DNA from: Rhizoclosmatium globosum
Lineage: Eukaryota > Chytridiomycota > Chytridiomycetes > Chytridiales > Chytriomycetaceae
DNA: 64,000 nt
Assembly: GCA_002104985.1 (NCBI GenBank)
Contig: MCGO01000017.1
Location: 124,001-188,000, forward strand
Direction: 5' to 3'
Shown here: positions 42,642 to 54,257 of the stretch, piece after piece
How positions within the stretch are numbered: position 1 is the stretch's first letter
Layout: each line of letters opens with the position of its first letter
The notes under the pieces: generated by a model
The model's database searches: none
Told to the model about the DNA's origin: nothing
Seen by the model: the letters and a program-made list of their open reading frames with translations, nothing else
Program-made: the position numbers and the translations under genes

Positions 42642-44737
42642 ATGAGTTCGGACAAAATTGTCAAGAACACATCAAAAAGAAAGATGCCACAAACAGTGAA
42701 GCAAACTCGGACTATCATTAAGGAGGCCATCGTTAAAGTACAGAATGAGTTAGGTCAGTAGAAATTTGTCTGAACGGCCGATTCATATACTTAACTAGTT
42801 TTCGCGTTTACAGGCCTAAACTATGGAGGAATGGAGTGCAAAGATGATTTCAGCTTGATTAGCCTATTGAAACATAGACATTCTCGAATAGATTTTAACC
42901 CCAGCAGAGAGGTTGAAGGTGCACGCAGACTTCTACAGATTGTATCGAGTAAGATACGTGGGGAGAACAACTGGTTGATCAAGCGAGTTTTCGACAGCAG
43001 TACATCCTTTGAAGTGAGCCTTTATATCCTAAATTTTGATGAATGATTGATACTGATGCGATTATTAGAAACAGAGAACTGGGAATGATGCAACTGAAAT
43101 CATCTCCCTCACCATTATGCCAGACCAAATTCGAAGAGGAGGAGAATCATCGAGTGCGTTAAATGAAAAAAGCAACACTGAACTGACTACACGAATTGCG
43201 GACAAAGTTTGTTTATAACTGGGTGATTCAACATTAACACGACAAACGTTAGATGACTCATGACAAGATCAACGAACTCATAATCGACTATACACGTACT
43301 GAAAATCCTATAGTTTTGAAAACGCCGTCGATTGAAATAGCTCGTTTGAACAAGAAACAATCTCATCGATTACCCGAAAAACAGTTTTCCGCAACTGAAA
43401 TCAACAATACAGCAGTTGTTATCCCAGCAGATGTTCTTCAGTCCACGAAAGCCCTGCATGAAAAAAGTTTCAAAGCTGGTGTTAATTTTGACAATGAGAC
43501 CCCACCAACCTCAACTGTAATTCAAAATTGCAATAAGATGTGGACTAAAGACCATTTTATAGGCCCTTGCAGCCGAAATTGCGATCTTTTATGACCTACC
43601 AAAAGCTGTCCAACAACAAACCGCTCCAAAACCACAGCAAAAACCATTGACCTCACCAATTCCACAGATTGAGCTTTCAGCAGTATTTTCAAAAGTTTAC
43701 GTTTTCCCCCAGGAGTTGATTGTGATGATCGTTAGTCATCTCACCTTCCAGCAACGAGTGTTGTTCCTCTCCGTCTCAAGGGCTTGGAAATCCTCGAAAA
43801 CATCTTCTCCACCTGGAAAGGCTTTGAAAGTCCCAAATTCAACTACCTTCTTTCAAAAGTTCCTAAGGGCTGTATCAAGGAGCTGAAGTTCGACTGTGAC
43901 CAAACATTCAAGTCCAAAATGAAACATGCAAACAACTTAAACTCTATGGACACGAGAATTTCAACAACCTCGTACTGAACGGTGATTCTATCTCGCGGAA
44001 GGCTCTCCAGTTTTTGCAGCCGATGCAGTGCCAAACACTGTCTGTGCTTCTTCGACATCAGAATCATATTTAACAGATCCGTATGGATTACCAATGGCTC
44101 TTGATATGCCTCCAGTACATTTGAAACACCTTTCTTTGAAAACATCTCAGTTATGCTTGTGTCCATTCTGGAATACAGCAAGAAATTTAGTATCCGTAGT
44201 TGCAAGTGTATTTGCCCCAAATTCAGTTCAACTCGAAATATTCTATATTCAAAAGTCACTGACTCGCTTGGAGCTGACGTTTGATTCTCCTGCAATGGAA
44301 CATAATGTCAAGTTAGTAGACATGGTAAGAATGCTGAAGTTCAAGTTGTTTTCTATAACCTTCTTATATTTGAGCAGATTCTCAGCAAAGTGCCAAACTT
44401 GGAAGTTCTTCATTTAAAATCAAACTCAGGACTGGTTCTTTCGAAGTTTCCGAGTTTATCGCCTCGCGTTAGACTCCTGAACCTCAAAGAATTGGTCCTA
44501 ACGCATTTCCAACTGTCTTTGGAGAACATTGGCGATTTGATATGTCGGACGAATTTGAATGTCATGAAAAGTTTCAGTTTGATGGAATGCGCCAAGCTGG
44601 GAACAGTAGATGTTCGTGGAAGTGAAGTTGTGTTGATTACAGATCCAATTGGTGTCACAGTCTTCGGCAAACAAGATGTTTTGCTCTTCTCCCGAACTCT
44701 GACAGTTTTGTTGATAAGCTCCGTGTATGAATGGTGA
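42642..44737 (+). CDS. F-box protein with RNI-like leucine-rich region and unknown N-terminal part
   Basis: The start at 42642 gives MSSDKIVKNTSKRKMPQTVK. Introns follow after VQNEL, after STSFE, after RIADK, and probably 46 bp long at 43519-43564 (joining PPTST to ALAAEIAIFYDLPKAV). A Gln/Pro linker leads to the F-box VFPQELIVMIVSHLTFQQRV. Then, with frame switches near 43785, 43930 and 44040, there is an LRR-like domain (LEVLHLKSNSGLVLSKFPSL, LLNLKELVLTHFQLSLENIG) after a 54 bp intron (44323-44376). These repeats are of the FBXL/RNI type, unlike the GxIP family elsewhere in the window. The N-terminal 200 residues match nothing I know; they could be a separate gene. Confidence 0.6.
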
Positions 44738-44940
44738 AGAATCCAATGTTGAAGAGGTTGAATAAAGGATGTAGAAAGAACAAATTGAAAGACAAAATCG
44801 CCTTGGAAATATAGAGCAAATAGAACTCATAACTGCGTAAAATATTCTGAATAGAATATGTGCGTCATTCGCAAAACTGAGGTATTTGGACCAATGGACA
44901 CTTTTGAACTTTTGTCCATTCACTTCCGTTCAACAATATT

Positions 44941-46601
44941 ATGGCTTCTACTCAAACTCCGCATCTACTTACTGCAAATACGCTATCGAAGGCCGAGTCG
45001 TCACAAAATGTTGAGGAGATCAAGGACGCAAACAATGAGACGTTCGTGACTCAACGAGGAGGAAAGATGTAAAGTCGAAACCCCATCAAATCGCGATCCG
45101 CGACGAAACCAAAAAACTGATTTTATTATCTCAGAGTACAAGGAACGCCTCTCTATGTCCCTCTTGTCACTCAGAATGAGGTATATTCCAAAGGCGATCG
45201 GTCGATCCATCATCACACGCTGGTACTCAACTTCCAACGTGAATAGAAACAAGCGCCCTCGATATTCGATAACAGACACACTCTGCAGTCGACGCTCTCC
45301 TCCAGAAGAAGAAAAATGAACTTGGTTCAAGCAAACTTGGAAAAGAAGCGTGCTGAATTTTCGAAACGGATGGAAGAGTGTCGCGAGAAGCAGGAAGAGT
45401 TGAGAGTCAAGGTTTGGTTGTTTGTTTCGAGGATGGGTGAGAGAGGACATTTTAGTAACTGATACGATGAACTAGCAAAAACAAATCCGTGATCGAGTTA
45501 CCAAATTTGAAAAGTTTTTGAAAGAGAATGACGCGAAGCGGCAGCGTGCAAATGTGAAGGCTATGACGGAAAAGAAGATGCGTGAGCAAAAGTACGTATT
45601 TGAGCTCAAGTAAAGTTTAATTTTCGTCACATACTCATATATGCAGGAAGTGGAGTATGGACAACTGCAGCTCTTCAGTTGGATTTGCAGTCAAAGACAA
45701 AGAACATTCAGAAACTCATCAGTAACGAACCTGTCCATGACTTCCACCATAACTAAAAATACTTAACAGAGAAATATCAAATCTATGAAAGATATCTTCA
45801 ATCTGTCGTCGACGTCTTCCTCCTGATTACCTTGACATCAATGAACCCCATGTGAACGATATTATAATGCGCCACAAAACTCTTGTTGAGACAAACGAGG
45901 ACTTAATCAACATGGTTTCTCAATCACAAGATGAAATCGAGGAACGTCAGAGTAGTCTTGCTGCTCTCATTAAAAACAAGAACGATTTGATTCTTGTCTA
46001 CAACAGCAAACTGGGTACACAACAAAAGTATCTTGATAAACTAAAGCAAGAGCTGGCTTATATGGAGCAAAGAATGGAGGAGCGAGATAAAACTGGGAAG
46101 GAAAGGGTGAGTTTATTCTTTGAAATTCGGGTGTATCTGAATCTTTCCTTTCTTGTATACAGAGCCGAATGATCGGAGAGACAAAGCTTGCTATTAATAA
46201 TATCTTTGATCGTCTCGTGAGTTACAACAGTACAAGGCCTTCTACTGGCGGATTTGGGGCCTCGTCAATCATGATTACTGATGCGGACAAGCCTGGAGTT
46301 AATACACCCTCTTCATTGGCAGTTGGCGGAGGAGCAGGCTTAACTGCAAACTGGGCGAACCCTGGAGATGATCCATTGCTTCGAGAGGGAGACTTGTCCC
46401 CAAGTTCCTTGGCTGAGAAGCTTCATTTTATACAGGAGCGAGTCATGGACCTCACAGGTTAGTATTTTGCATGAAATAACGCTGTGGATTAATACTTTTG
46501 GATCAGCCATTTCCGTGAAAGCAGAGCACGCGATTGCACAAGAAAAGATTGAGCGACAGAGAAAGCAGGCAGCTTTACAAGCGGCCCTCGCAGAAAAGTA
46601 A
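44941..46601 (+). CDS. CCDC42/CFAP73-like coiled-coil flagellar protein
   Basis: The start at 44941 (MASTQTPHLLTANTL) runs to an intron from GTAAAGTC, rejoining as GGKIVQGTPLYVPLVTQNEV. After a disturbed stretch (45235-45315) comes LEKKRAEFSKRMEECREKQE; a later exon carries DRVTKFEKFLKENDAKRQRA, the hallmark of the CCDC42/CFAP73 (MIA2) family. Further coiled coil follows (QIYERYLQSVVD, RHKTLVETNEDLINMVSQSQ, LGTQQKYLDKLKQELAYMEQ), then a Gly/Ser-rich segment and a last helix (ERQRKQAALQAALAEK) ending at 46601. Family members sit at inner dynein arms or in the sperm/zoospore axoneme. Its presence implies a flagellated life stage. Confidence 0.75.
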
Positions 46602-46652
46602 TAAAAACGAAGGTTTGAATTGTTTTTTCTTTCTGATAAAAGTTTCGACGAA

Positions 46653-48722
46653 ATGGCCACGTATATTCCGTCGACGCAGTCCACGCCGAGTCTCGATCCG
46701 TACGCGCCATCCGACAGCGAGTCCGAGGCGTCGTTCTCTGCGCTTCCCGGGCCTCATTCGGGCCTCAACTCCGACGTGAAAGGGAGCATTGTTGAGCCGC
46801 CAAAGAAGAAGAAACTGGGTCAGTCGCGCCTGACTCGATCTAAACGAATTAACTCGATCGCACTTTCTCTCAGGAAACTTGAGTGCGAAACAAGTTGGGT
46901 CAGGCGAATTCGAGGCTGAAAACACTTTTACCCGCGGGTTCTCAACGCCCACATCCACCCGCTCGTCTCGTCCTTCCTCACCCTCGGAAACGAACGCATC
47001 CTCGCGGTATACTCACTTGAACCCTCAAGTCAACTTTGATGTGCTCAAGAATCTGTTGGAATCAAGTAAGTCTTTGGTGCGAGTTCTTGAAAGTGGGTGG
47101 GGGAAAAACACGTGTTTACGTAAGAATCCGATGAAGTACCTGATACGACGTGTCACTTTCACTGGAATATGGACATATAACTGTTAAGCTAATATTTTGT
47201 GTTGTACAGGCCAAAGTACTTTCAATGGGCCGGATCGGACCTGTTCAATGTGACAACTTCGTCGGACAACGACAAATGATTATTGTGGAAACCAATTCAT
47301 GTCCATCCGGTCAAAAGTCCATGCCCTTCTCTCTGAACTCGGAGATGATCATGGAGGTTTGTTGAATCAAGGTACTGATGACACATTCTGACCAAACGTA
47401 GGTTATGGGTGGTGATTGACGCGACTTTCCGCGAAATGATTCAACAAGCAGACAAGAGTCTTGGTGACTTGGCTGTGGTGTATGACAAGAATCCTATGGA
47501 AGCTACTGGTTACGCGGCAGTTATGGCTGATCACACAAAGGAAAAAGTCTGGCTAGCAGAATATTACGAGGATGATCCTTCACCACCTGTCAAGTGGGTG
47601 GACGGCGTTATGTACCTACGCGACAAGGAAAAAGAATGGCATCCTATCCGTGCTTGCTTCAGATATGTCACACAAAAGCCGTGGAATCGCTTTCCTATCA
47701 ATTCCAAGACGATTGTTCTCAACAGCGTAAGTGCCTTTGATTCTTCTTAATATGGCGGATTCCTGACTTCAGTTATTGATAGGTCGTTTCATGCTTAGCT
47801 GGTGGCCGTAACAAGATGATGGCTGCACGGCTTATGATTTTTTGAATGCTGAGCTGGATGGAAGTGGATTATCTGTACGTATTCCTGAAACTATTCGGAA
47901 CGTAACGAAAGGAGAGATTCCTCTCTGGTTGGACTCTATGGGTGGACACGCTGTTTTGAAAGTCCCATATTCGAATGCAGGTACGTGTCCCCCACATATT
48001 CAAACACAGTAATGAGTTGAACTGACACCCTCTGTCTAACGAAACTAGGCCAAGGAGTGTACACCATCACAAACAAACAAGAACTCAAGGAGTTTATGGA
48101 GACTGAGCATCACTATGACAAGTTTATTGTCCAATCCTTGGTTGGAAACGCTTCTTGGAGCTCCAACACCAGATCTGGAAAATTCTACCACGTTGGAACC
48201 ATCCCAAACAAGAAAAACCACACGTTCGTCTCAGATCTACGTATGATGGTTGCAGCAAACAGTAACGGATTCCGACCTGTCGCAATCTACGCCCGTCGCG
48301 CGAGAAAACCCCTCATCAAGCATTTAGAGGACGACCCTTCAAGTAAGCTTCAACTCTTAACCTTTTTTAGATTCTGACCGTCTTTCTACAGTCACTTCCT
48401 GGGAAATGCTTGGAACAAACCTTTCTGTCAAAACCGATGATGTCTGGACCACTGAAGCACAGCGCCTTCTCCTCATGGACCGCAAGGACTTTAACCAGCT
48501 TGGAATTGGAATCGACGACCTTATTGACGCATACATTCAAACCTTTCAGTCATTGCGATTGATAAAATGGCTCAACGTCTGATGAAAGAAGTTCCAGAAG
48601 GAGGCAACGAGGTTGTACCAACGGATGCGAAATGGCCCTGGTTTAACAAGAACATGTTTGACTTTGAGCTGTTTGAAGCCTTGAACCCTGATGTGGCCTT
48701 GTTGCAGGAGATTCTTCACTGA
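46653..48722 (+). CDS. ATP-grasp family protein
   Basis: The start at 46653 gives [20 protein letters not shown], a disordered leader. Multiple short introns follow. Key segments are [73 protein letters not shown] and [14 protein letters not shown]. The ATP-grasp core is [56 protein letters not shown] and [17 protein letters not shown] long C-terminal region ends [13 protein letters not shown] at 48722. The order (Asn-Lys, then KxPxSNxGQGV, then F.SDLR) is that of carboxylate-amine ligases. Substrate unknown; I do not know a characterised orthologue. Confidence 0.65.
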
Positions 48723-48940
48723 ACTTGTCCGCCTTTACTTTTTTTTTAAAACCTTTGTTACTTTTCAGCCTCGCTCATTTGAGATTTATGTCGCTGTCAT
48801 GTTGTTCGTCATTGTTTGTGGATGCCCTTTCCCTTTTTAAATTTCAATAAAATCAAAACATGGTTGAATGACTAGAGGGATAGTAATATGTATTATTTTT
48901 TGTAGTAGACCGTCTACTTGGAAACGAGATAATAAAAAAG

Positions 48941-50639
48941 TTACAAGTCCATCGCACTCCTTCCCGAGACTTCAGAATAAGTCCGTTCCGCCATCTGGAA
49001 GTTCGCAGCATGATGTTGAAAAGAATTATGACGGAATAGAGTCTGTTGTTGCGAATAGGGCTGATGATGTGTATATTGATGGGGTACGGGAAGCTGAAAC
49101 CCCGGAACCGGAGGCGGTTGTTGGCTATGAATGTATTGTTGTTGTGACTGAAACACAGGTGTTAACTGTACGTGATGTGGGTGCTGAGCAGGAATGTGGT
49201 TCGGCAGATACGGCTGTGACGATACCAAAGTCACTTCAGGATCCCAAGGATTTCGAAAAGGGCTGGAATCTTTCGGAGGTGTCATAAAACCACCGTGAGA
49301 GTCGACAGCGATTTGAGGTGTTGAATTCAGACGGGCTTGGTACAAGAAAGCAGCTCTAAACAAAACCATTTTAACAAACGTTTTCACAAAACGCGCACAA
49401 ACAAGGTTACTCACTTATTGTCCAACATCGTCTTCACATGTAAACTAATATTCAAGAATTTGCCCGACCGATACTTTTCAATAATCTGCCTGGGCGCTTG
49501 AATCAAACACTCCTCCAAGTTTTGAATTATCCGACCAAGCAACGGCTCCCCGTGTGTCCAAAACCGGCACGTGTGCAAAGAGTCCGCAAGAATCAAACTT
49601 GCCATCGCCAGCAAACTCGGTCGAAACGGCCTAAACCTCCGATGAATGAGTGTGAGTTCCAAAATGAGACGCGCGAGTGCTCGGACTGGAGGTTTCACAT
49701 TGTTTAGCTGTTTGCACTGGGACTTTAGAAAGGCTTCTGGTGTTGGATGGCCAAGGACAAAGTCCAAGTCAGTCAGGATATCGCGTTCCATTGCTGCGAA
49801 TCTGGAAACTGGGACAGATGATTCCAGTAATAGAGCAAGTGTTTTTGGAGATGGAACTCGTCCGTGGTTTTCCTCATACTTGGACGCAATCCAGAGACAC
49901 GTAAGACCTAACAGCTGGTATTCAGACTTCTTGACTACCCGTTTTGCACACACTCGGTCAATAAAGTTGATGGTCAGGTACAGTGTCTCGGGCCGCAGGT
50001 CGTATTCAGAGTGAACTTCAATCAACCAAAGAATGAGAGATTTCCGATGTTTCCATGATATTTCAGTCTGTATAGCATCAATATTTGCAATGTTTGGTAA
50101 CGTAGTAATCTAGAAAATTAAAGCAACATTAAGTAAAAGACTTCACGTCCAAGTCACGTTTTTTTTTCAAACCTCCATCTCCCGCATGAACTGATCAATT
50201 TCAGGCGCATACTCATCAGCGCATTTAAATTGGAGATATCTTCAAACGCTTCAAAGCGTGCCAACATGACCGGGGGTATGTGGTACGAGTTCTGAATGTG
50301 TTGGACAGGGGTAGGCAAGTGGAAGTTTTGCTGTGTGGCGTGCAGAGGTTGAGCCACCTTTTGATGGGTTTGCTGGTGATATGGATCCACAGTGTATTTG
50401 TCGTACTGGGAAGTGGGTACAGACGCGTGTGGTGGTTGCATGTTCGAATGCTGTGGGAAATTTCCAGTCATTTGATGGTATTGGCTGTGTTCCGCGTATT
50501 TTGATTGTTGGTGTTGGTGAATGGAGGAAGATGGCCGCATGTGTTTACTGCTTTCGATGGTTTGGTTGGAATGAGAAGTGAGGGCTGCGATGGCGGGGAA
50601 GTAGTTTCCAATGTATGCTGTCAGGTACGTCGCGGCCAT
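48941..50639 (-). CDS. Mitotic (A/B-type-like) cyclin
   Basis: The start at 50639 (MAATYLTAYIGNYFPAIAAL) opens a His/Gln/Ser-rich N-terminus. An intron at about 50110-50180 leads to ITTLPNIANIDAIQTEISWK and the cyclin box: HRKSLILWLIEVHSEYDLRP, TLYLTINFIDRVCAKRVVKK, YQLLGLTCLWIASKYEENHG and MERDILTDLDFVLGHPTPEA. The second cyclin fold follows (ALARLILELTLIHRRFRPFR, LLAMASLILA). After an intron at 49410 there is a Pro/Gln/His-rich C-terminus to 48941. Members bind and activate Cdk1; the low-complexity flanks suggest regulatory or degradation control, though no clear RxxL destruction box was found. Confidence 0.85.
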
Positions 50640-51422
50640 TTCGAACAGATAAATACGGAGGAGACGGGAAGGTGGTGCCCCGCTATGACGGGTTAAAGAA
50701 TCCTTTTACTCTTTGGTGGGATGGGGAGTTGGTTTTCTTGGGCGGGAGGTGGTTTTGACAGGGGTCTTGTTGGCAAACAACCAAAAATCCTGACAATTAT
50801 TACCTGGGTTCTCAAAGTGTCTTACCATTTATGAGACATAAATGTATACACTGATAATGGTATAAAAGGTGATACCATCCCTCTTTTCTTTTTTTCTCAT
50901 CTCAAAAACCTCGTTTCTTGACAGTGACAGGTATGTGATCTCGTCTGTGCTTCAACCCCACTCCATCGTTGTACCGGTGAAGACAATATGACACAATTAT
51001 GGACGGAACACCCCCTGTCGACCATCAATATTTAAGTTTCAAGCCTTGACTGACGGTTTCAATACCTATCACCTCCCTTCATCCATCCACCTTCCTGGTA
51101 CGTCACTTAACTCTGATCAATCCATCAATAGGTTTGTACCAACTCTGGTCTCGGAGTTTTCAACGTGATCGTGAACCTTCGTTTTTTTGGTGAGTGTTTT
51201 TCAAGTCTGGACCAAACCTGCCCTCCTTTGTATCAATGATTATATGTGCTGACGGGCGGACGGAAGGGTGCACCTTGTACAGCATCCTATTATGTCGAAT
51301 GTCAGCTTCACTGAGATTTCCCCCTGTTCCTTCACTCTCAACTCTCTCCCTTTCATCAATCATGAAAACTAATCTGTATCTCTCCAGTTCTTACCTTCTC
51401 GTCTATAATGTATATAAATAAA
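50640..51422. other. Intergenic region upstream of cyclin gene
   Basis: About 780 bp. It contains polypyrimidine stretches (CCCTCTTTTCTTTTTTTC at about 50880) and a palindromic CATTTATGAGACATAAATG at about 50826. No gene supported; the minus-strand open stretch at 51160-51363 has no homology signal. Confidence 0.45.
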
Positions 51423-53511
51423 TTATGTTGACACAAAACTTTGTTTTATTTGACAGAATCTAATGTTCTCACTTGCGTTTGAAAAAGTTCGTGATTTCAG
51501 TTCCGACGCTATGCTCCGTTTTAACTTCTTCCTTCCTTTGCTCTTGTCTGCACTTGCTGGTATTGCAGACTTTCGCTCCGCAGGTTTCATTCCCGCCCCC
51601 TTCCCCGTCAAAGAACCCAGAACCTCGGTTGTAATTTCACGATGCAATTCAATAGCAACGTGATAATCTTCATGCTCTGCCAGAGAAAAGTCATCCGCTG
51701 AAACATATTTCCCACATCGCTCACACCGAATACAATGCGCCTCTTGGTTATCGACTTCAAACTGTTTCAAGAGGTCTTCTTGTTCCGCAACGTCTATTTG
51801 TTGAAGTAGCGCTGATGATGTCTTTGTGGGTGAAGTTTGAATATCTACAGATGATTCTTTTCGTAACTGGTCGAGCGATGGAGATTCATTATCAGTGGCC
51901 TCTATCAAGATATTTCCTGCGATTCATCGGATATTGCAGCATTGCTGCTTCCAGTCTCAACCTTCTTAAAGAACTTGGCAACCGAGTTTATATTGACATC
52001 TTCCTTGATAAATCCATTGCACCCAAGGGATATATGGCGACAAGGCACGATAGGTGCGGACCCAAGAAGCGAATTTGCGAGCTTAGAAAGTGTATCTGGA
52101 CAAACAGTTCGTACTCTTGAGGGCATTGGCGCAGACTTCGCTGTAGTCTGTTTTCCTTCCATCCTGTATGATACTGAAAACGACTTTGGCCATCTAATAC
52201 TGCCAATTAGAAAGGAGAACGAAGAGTCATGACTCTCTTACCGCTGATAGGTTTCAAACTCCTCCTTTTAACCTCAAGAATATCTCGCACGCAAGAACAT
52301 CAACCCATTTGACAACTTCATCCATACTCTTGAGCGGTGGATTTCGAAAAGCCTTGTTTGCTCCAATAGATTTCTGCAGCTGCGTCTGCATCACAGGTTC
52401 TGTGCAAACTCCCCTCACAATATCGTGAACCCAAGACCCACTCGCCTCTCCCAACTTCAGCTGCAACGCCGAAAGCGGAATATCCCATACTTGTCCACAA
52501 GTTTCGACACTCCACACTTCTTCAATCTCCGTCCCCAGCTTCCCACCCAAATTCCTTATCTTTTGGAATGGAAGAGGCTTCAAGAAGGCGAGCACCTGGT
52601 CTTGGAGGAGAACTGTTTGCTTGTTTGGTTTGTTCAATGCGGAACAGAGTTTCGCTAGTGTTTTGTTGTGAGATATTCCAGCGGAGCAGGTGTAATGGAG
52701 TTCAGTGTCGACTGCCGTTCTGATCTCGGTACACATGTCTGACGCGCGCGGAGTTGTAGTCTTCCCACCCTAGAGTTGTTGTTGTTGGCTCTTCAGTGTC
52801 GGAGGAGCCTGTGACGCCCACAACAATTGCTCCTGAATCTTCCCATTTTACAACTGGTAAGCCGTCCTTGAACTCGATGCTGCCATTACGCCCCATTTCA
52901 ATAATTCTTTCGTTTACGAGGTCGGTCATATCAAGATATGCCTCATCCACAGATGCACGTTGGAACTTTGGTGAGAATCTGGGATCCCAAAACTGTTTAG
53001 CACTGTCATCGCCAAGAGATACAATCACGCACCGTGACAAGATATCCATAATCTTTTTGAAGCATGGCGATACACGTCCAGCGATATTTTGTGAGTGTAG
53101 TAGTTTGGATTCGTATGGTACTTTGCTTCCGTGTCTCCGTTTGCAATCGAGGCAGTGTGAACAAGGGTTATATCTGGACATGCAGCCTTTGCTTCTTCGA
53201 CCGAGGACATCTGTTGTTCGTAAGCAAGGGAGTGTAAGTGTCCAGAGGCAGACAAGGTTTCACGCACCTTTTTGATTCCAAATGCCCGGGCTGCGTAGTT
53301 GACGGCAGTGAGTAGTTGCCACTGTTGCACGGCGAGTGGCTGGTCGCGGGGAAGTCCGAGTCGTACTTGCTGTTGAAGTTGGATTGGATTGGAATGGCGA
53401 GTTCCTAGGAAACAACCCTAGTTCACTTACCTCTACTTGGGCATAGAATGAATCCAGATCAACGTGGATTACCACCCGCGCTTTCAAGTGTCGTGCGTCA
53501 ACTTCGCTCAT
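51423..53511 (-). CDS. RAD30: DNA polymerase eta (Y-family, UBZ finger)
   Basis: Translesion polymerase that bypasses UV dimers. The start at 53511 gives MSEVDARHLKARVVIHVDLD then SFYAQVE, catalytic motif I. An intron follows, then VQQWQLLTAVNYAARAFGIK, SVDEAYLDMTDLVNERI (acidic pair of motif III), TELHYTCSAGISHNKTLAKL and the little-finger region. The C-terminus has a UBZ3 zinc finger CIRCERCGKYVSADDF then HEDYHV, a basic NLS-like KSKGRKKLKRS and ends SFVST at 51423. Pol eta is normally recruited to ubiquitinated PCNA via the UBZ. Frame switches occur near 53345, 53060, 52740 and 52100. Confidence 0.9.
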
Positions 53512-53679
53512 TTGATGCCTAAAAAGTAAACACATTCTCGGACTCAACCACAAAACAACTCTCAACTTGAAAAATAGAGCACAATGTTTATTTTACTAAA
53601 CAGGACGTCATCATGAGCCCTCCCCCTTCGACACATTATCTAAATAGACCCAAACACATAAAACTATGTTCGAGCGCAT

Positions 53680-54257
53680 TTAGAAACGGAGCTTCTGGAA
53701 GAACCACTTGTTCTTTCCGCTGTTGTATCTCTCCTCCAAAAGCTTCTTGATGGCCTTCTTGGAAGCCTCACGCTGGGATGGCTCCTTGAAGGACTCGGCA
53801 GTGAGGACAGACTTCAACTCAAGGTCGAAGTTGTAACTAGAAGAAGAATATGAGTTTAGATTCATGGTATGCAAAGCTAGTTCGCAAGGTCTTCTTCATA
53901 TCCCAAATAACCATCACCATCTCCTTCCAAACATCCCGTTGTGTCGACACCATTCGAATACCCGTAGAAGCTTCCATAATAGAATCGAAAAGATAAAACT
54001 ACATACCGAGTTGGGAGAATGTGGTTGTAGTTGACGGTCTTGATGAATGGCTTAACCTTGGAGCGCTTAGCGATCTTCTTCTGTCCCATACCCTTGGTGA
54101 TCTTCAGTGGGTAACGCTCGATACCGGCAATAACGGCGTGTGGGTATGGCTTGGATCCAGTACCTTCGTCAAAGTTCTTGACAATGACGGCTTTTCTGCC
54201 GGCGTAACGGCCAGAGAGAACGAGGACGACTTTGCCGCTCTTGAGGAACTTGACCAT
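53680..54257 (-). CDS. RPL27: 60S ribosomal protein eL27
   Basis: Exons 54257-54007 and 53836-53680 splice in phase (TR/Y junction) to 135 residues, the family length. It begins [20 protein letters not shown] and continues [12 protein letters not shown] (KOW motif), [20 protein letters not shown] and [20 protein letters not shown], ending [20 protein letters not shown]. Fully intact. It is the best internal standard of what an error-free gene looks like in this window. Component of the large ribosomal subunit near the peptide exit region. Confidence 0.97.

Noticed and set aside
45001..45450. 149-codon minus-strand open stretch
   Set aside because: Lies antisense to the CCDC42/CFAP73-like exons, which have family support and splice sites.
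51160..51363. Minus-strand open stretch downstream of the cyclin promoter
   Set aside because: Short, charged, without recognisable domain or neighbouring exon.
1..53511. REV3 and RAD30 as a linked translesion-synthesis cluster
   Set aside because: They are 50 kb apart with dozens of unrelated genes between; co-location looks like chance.
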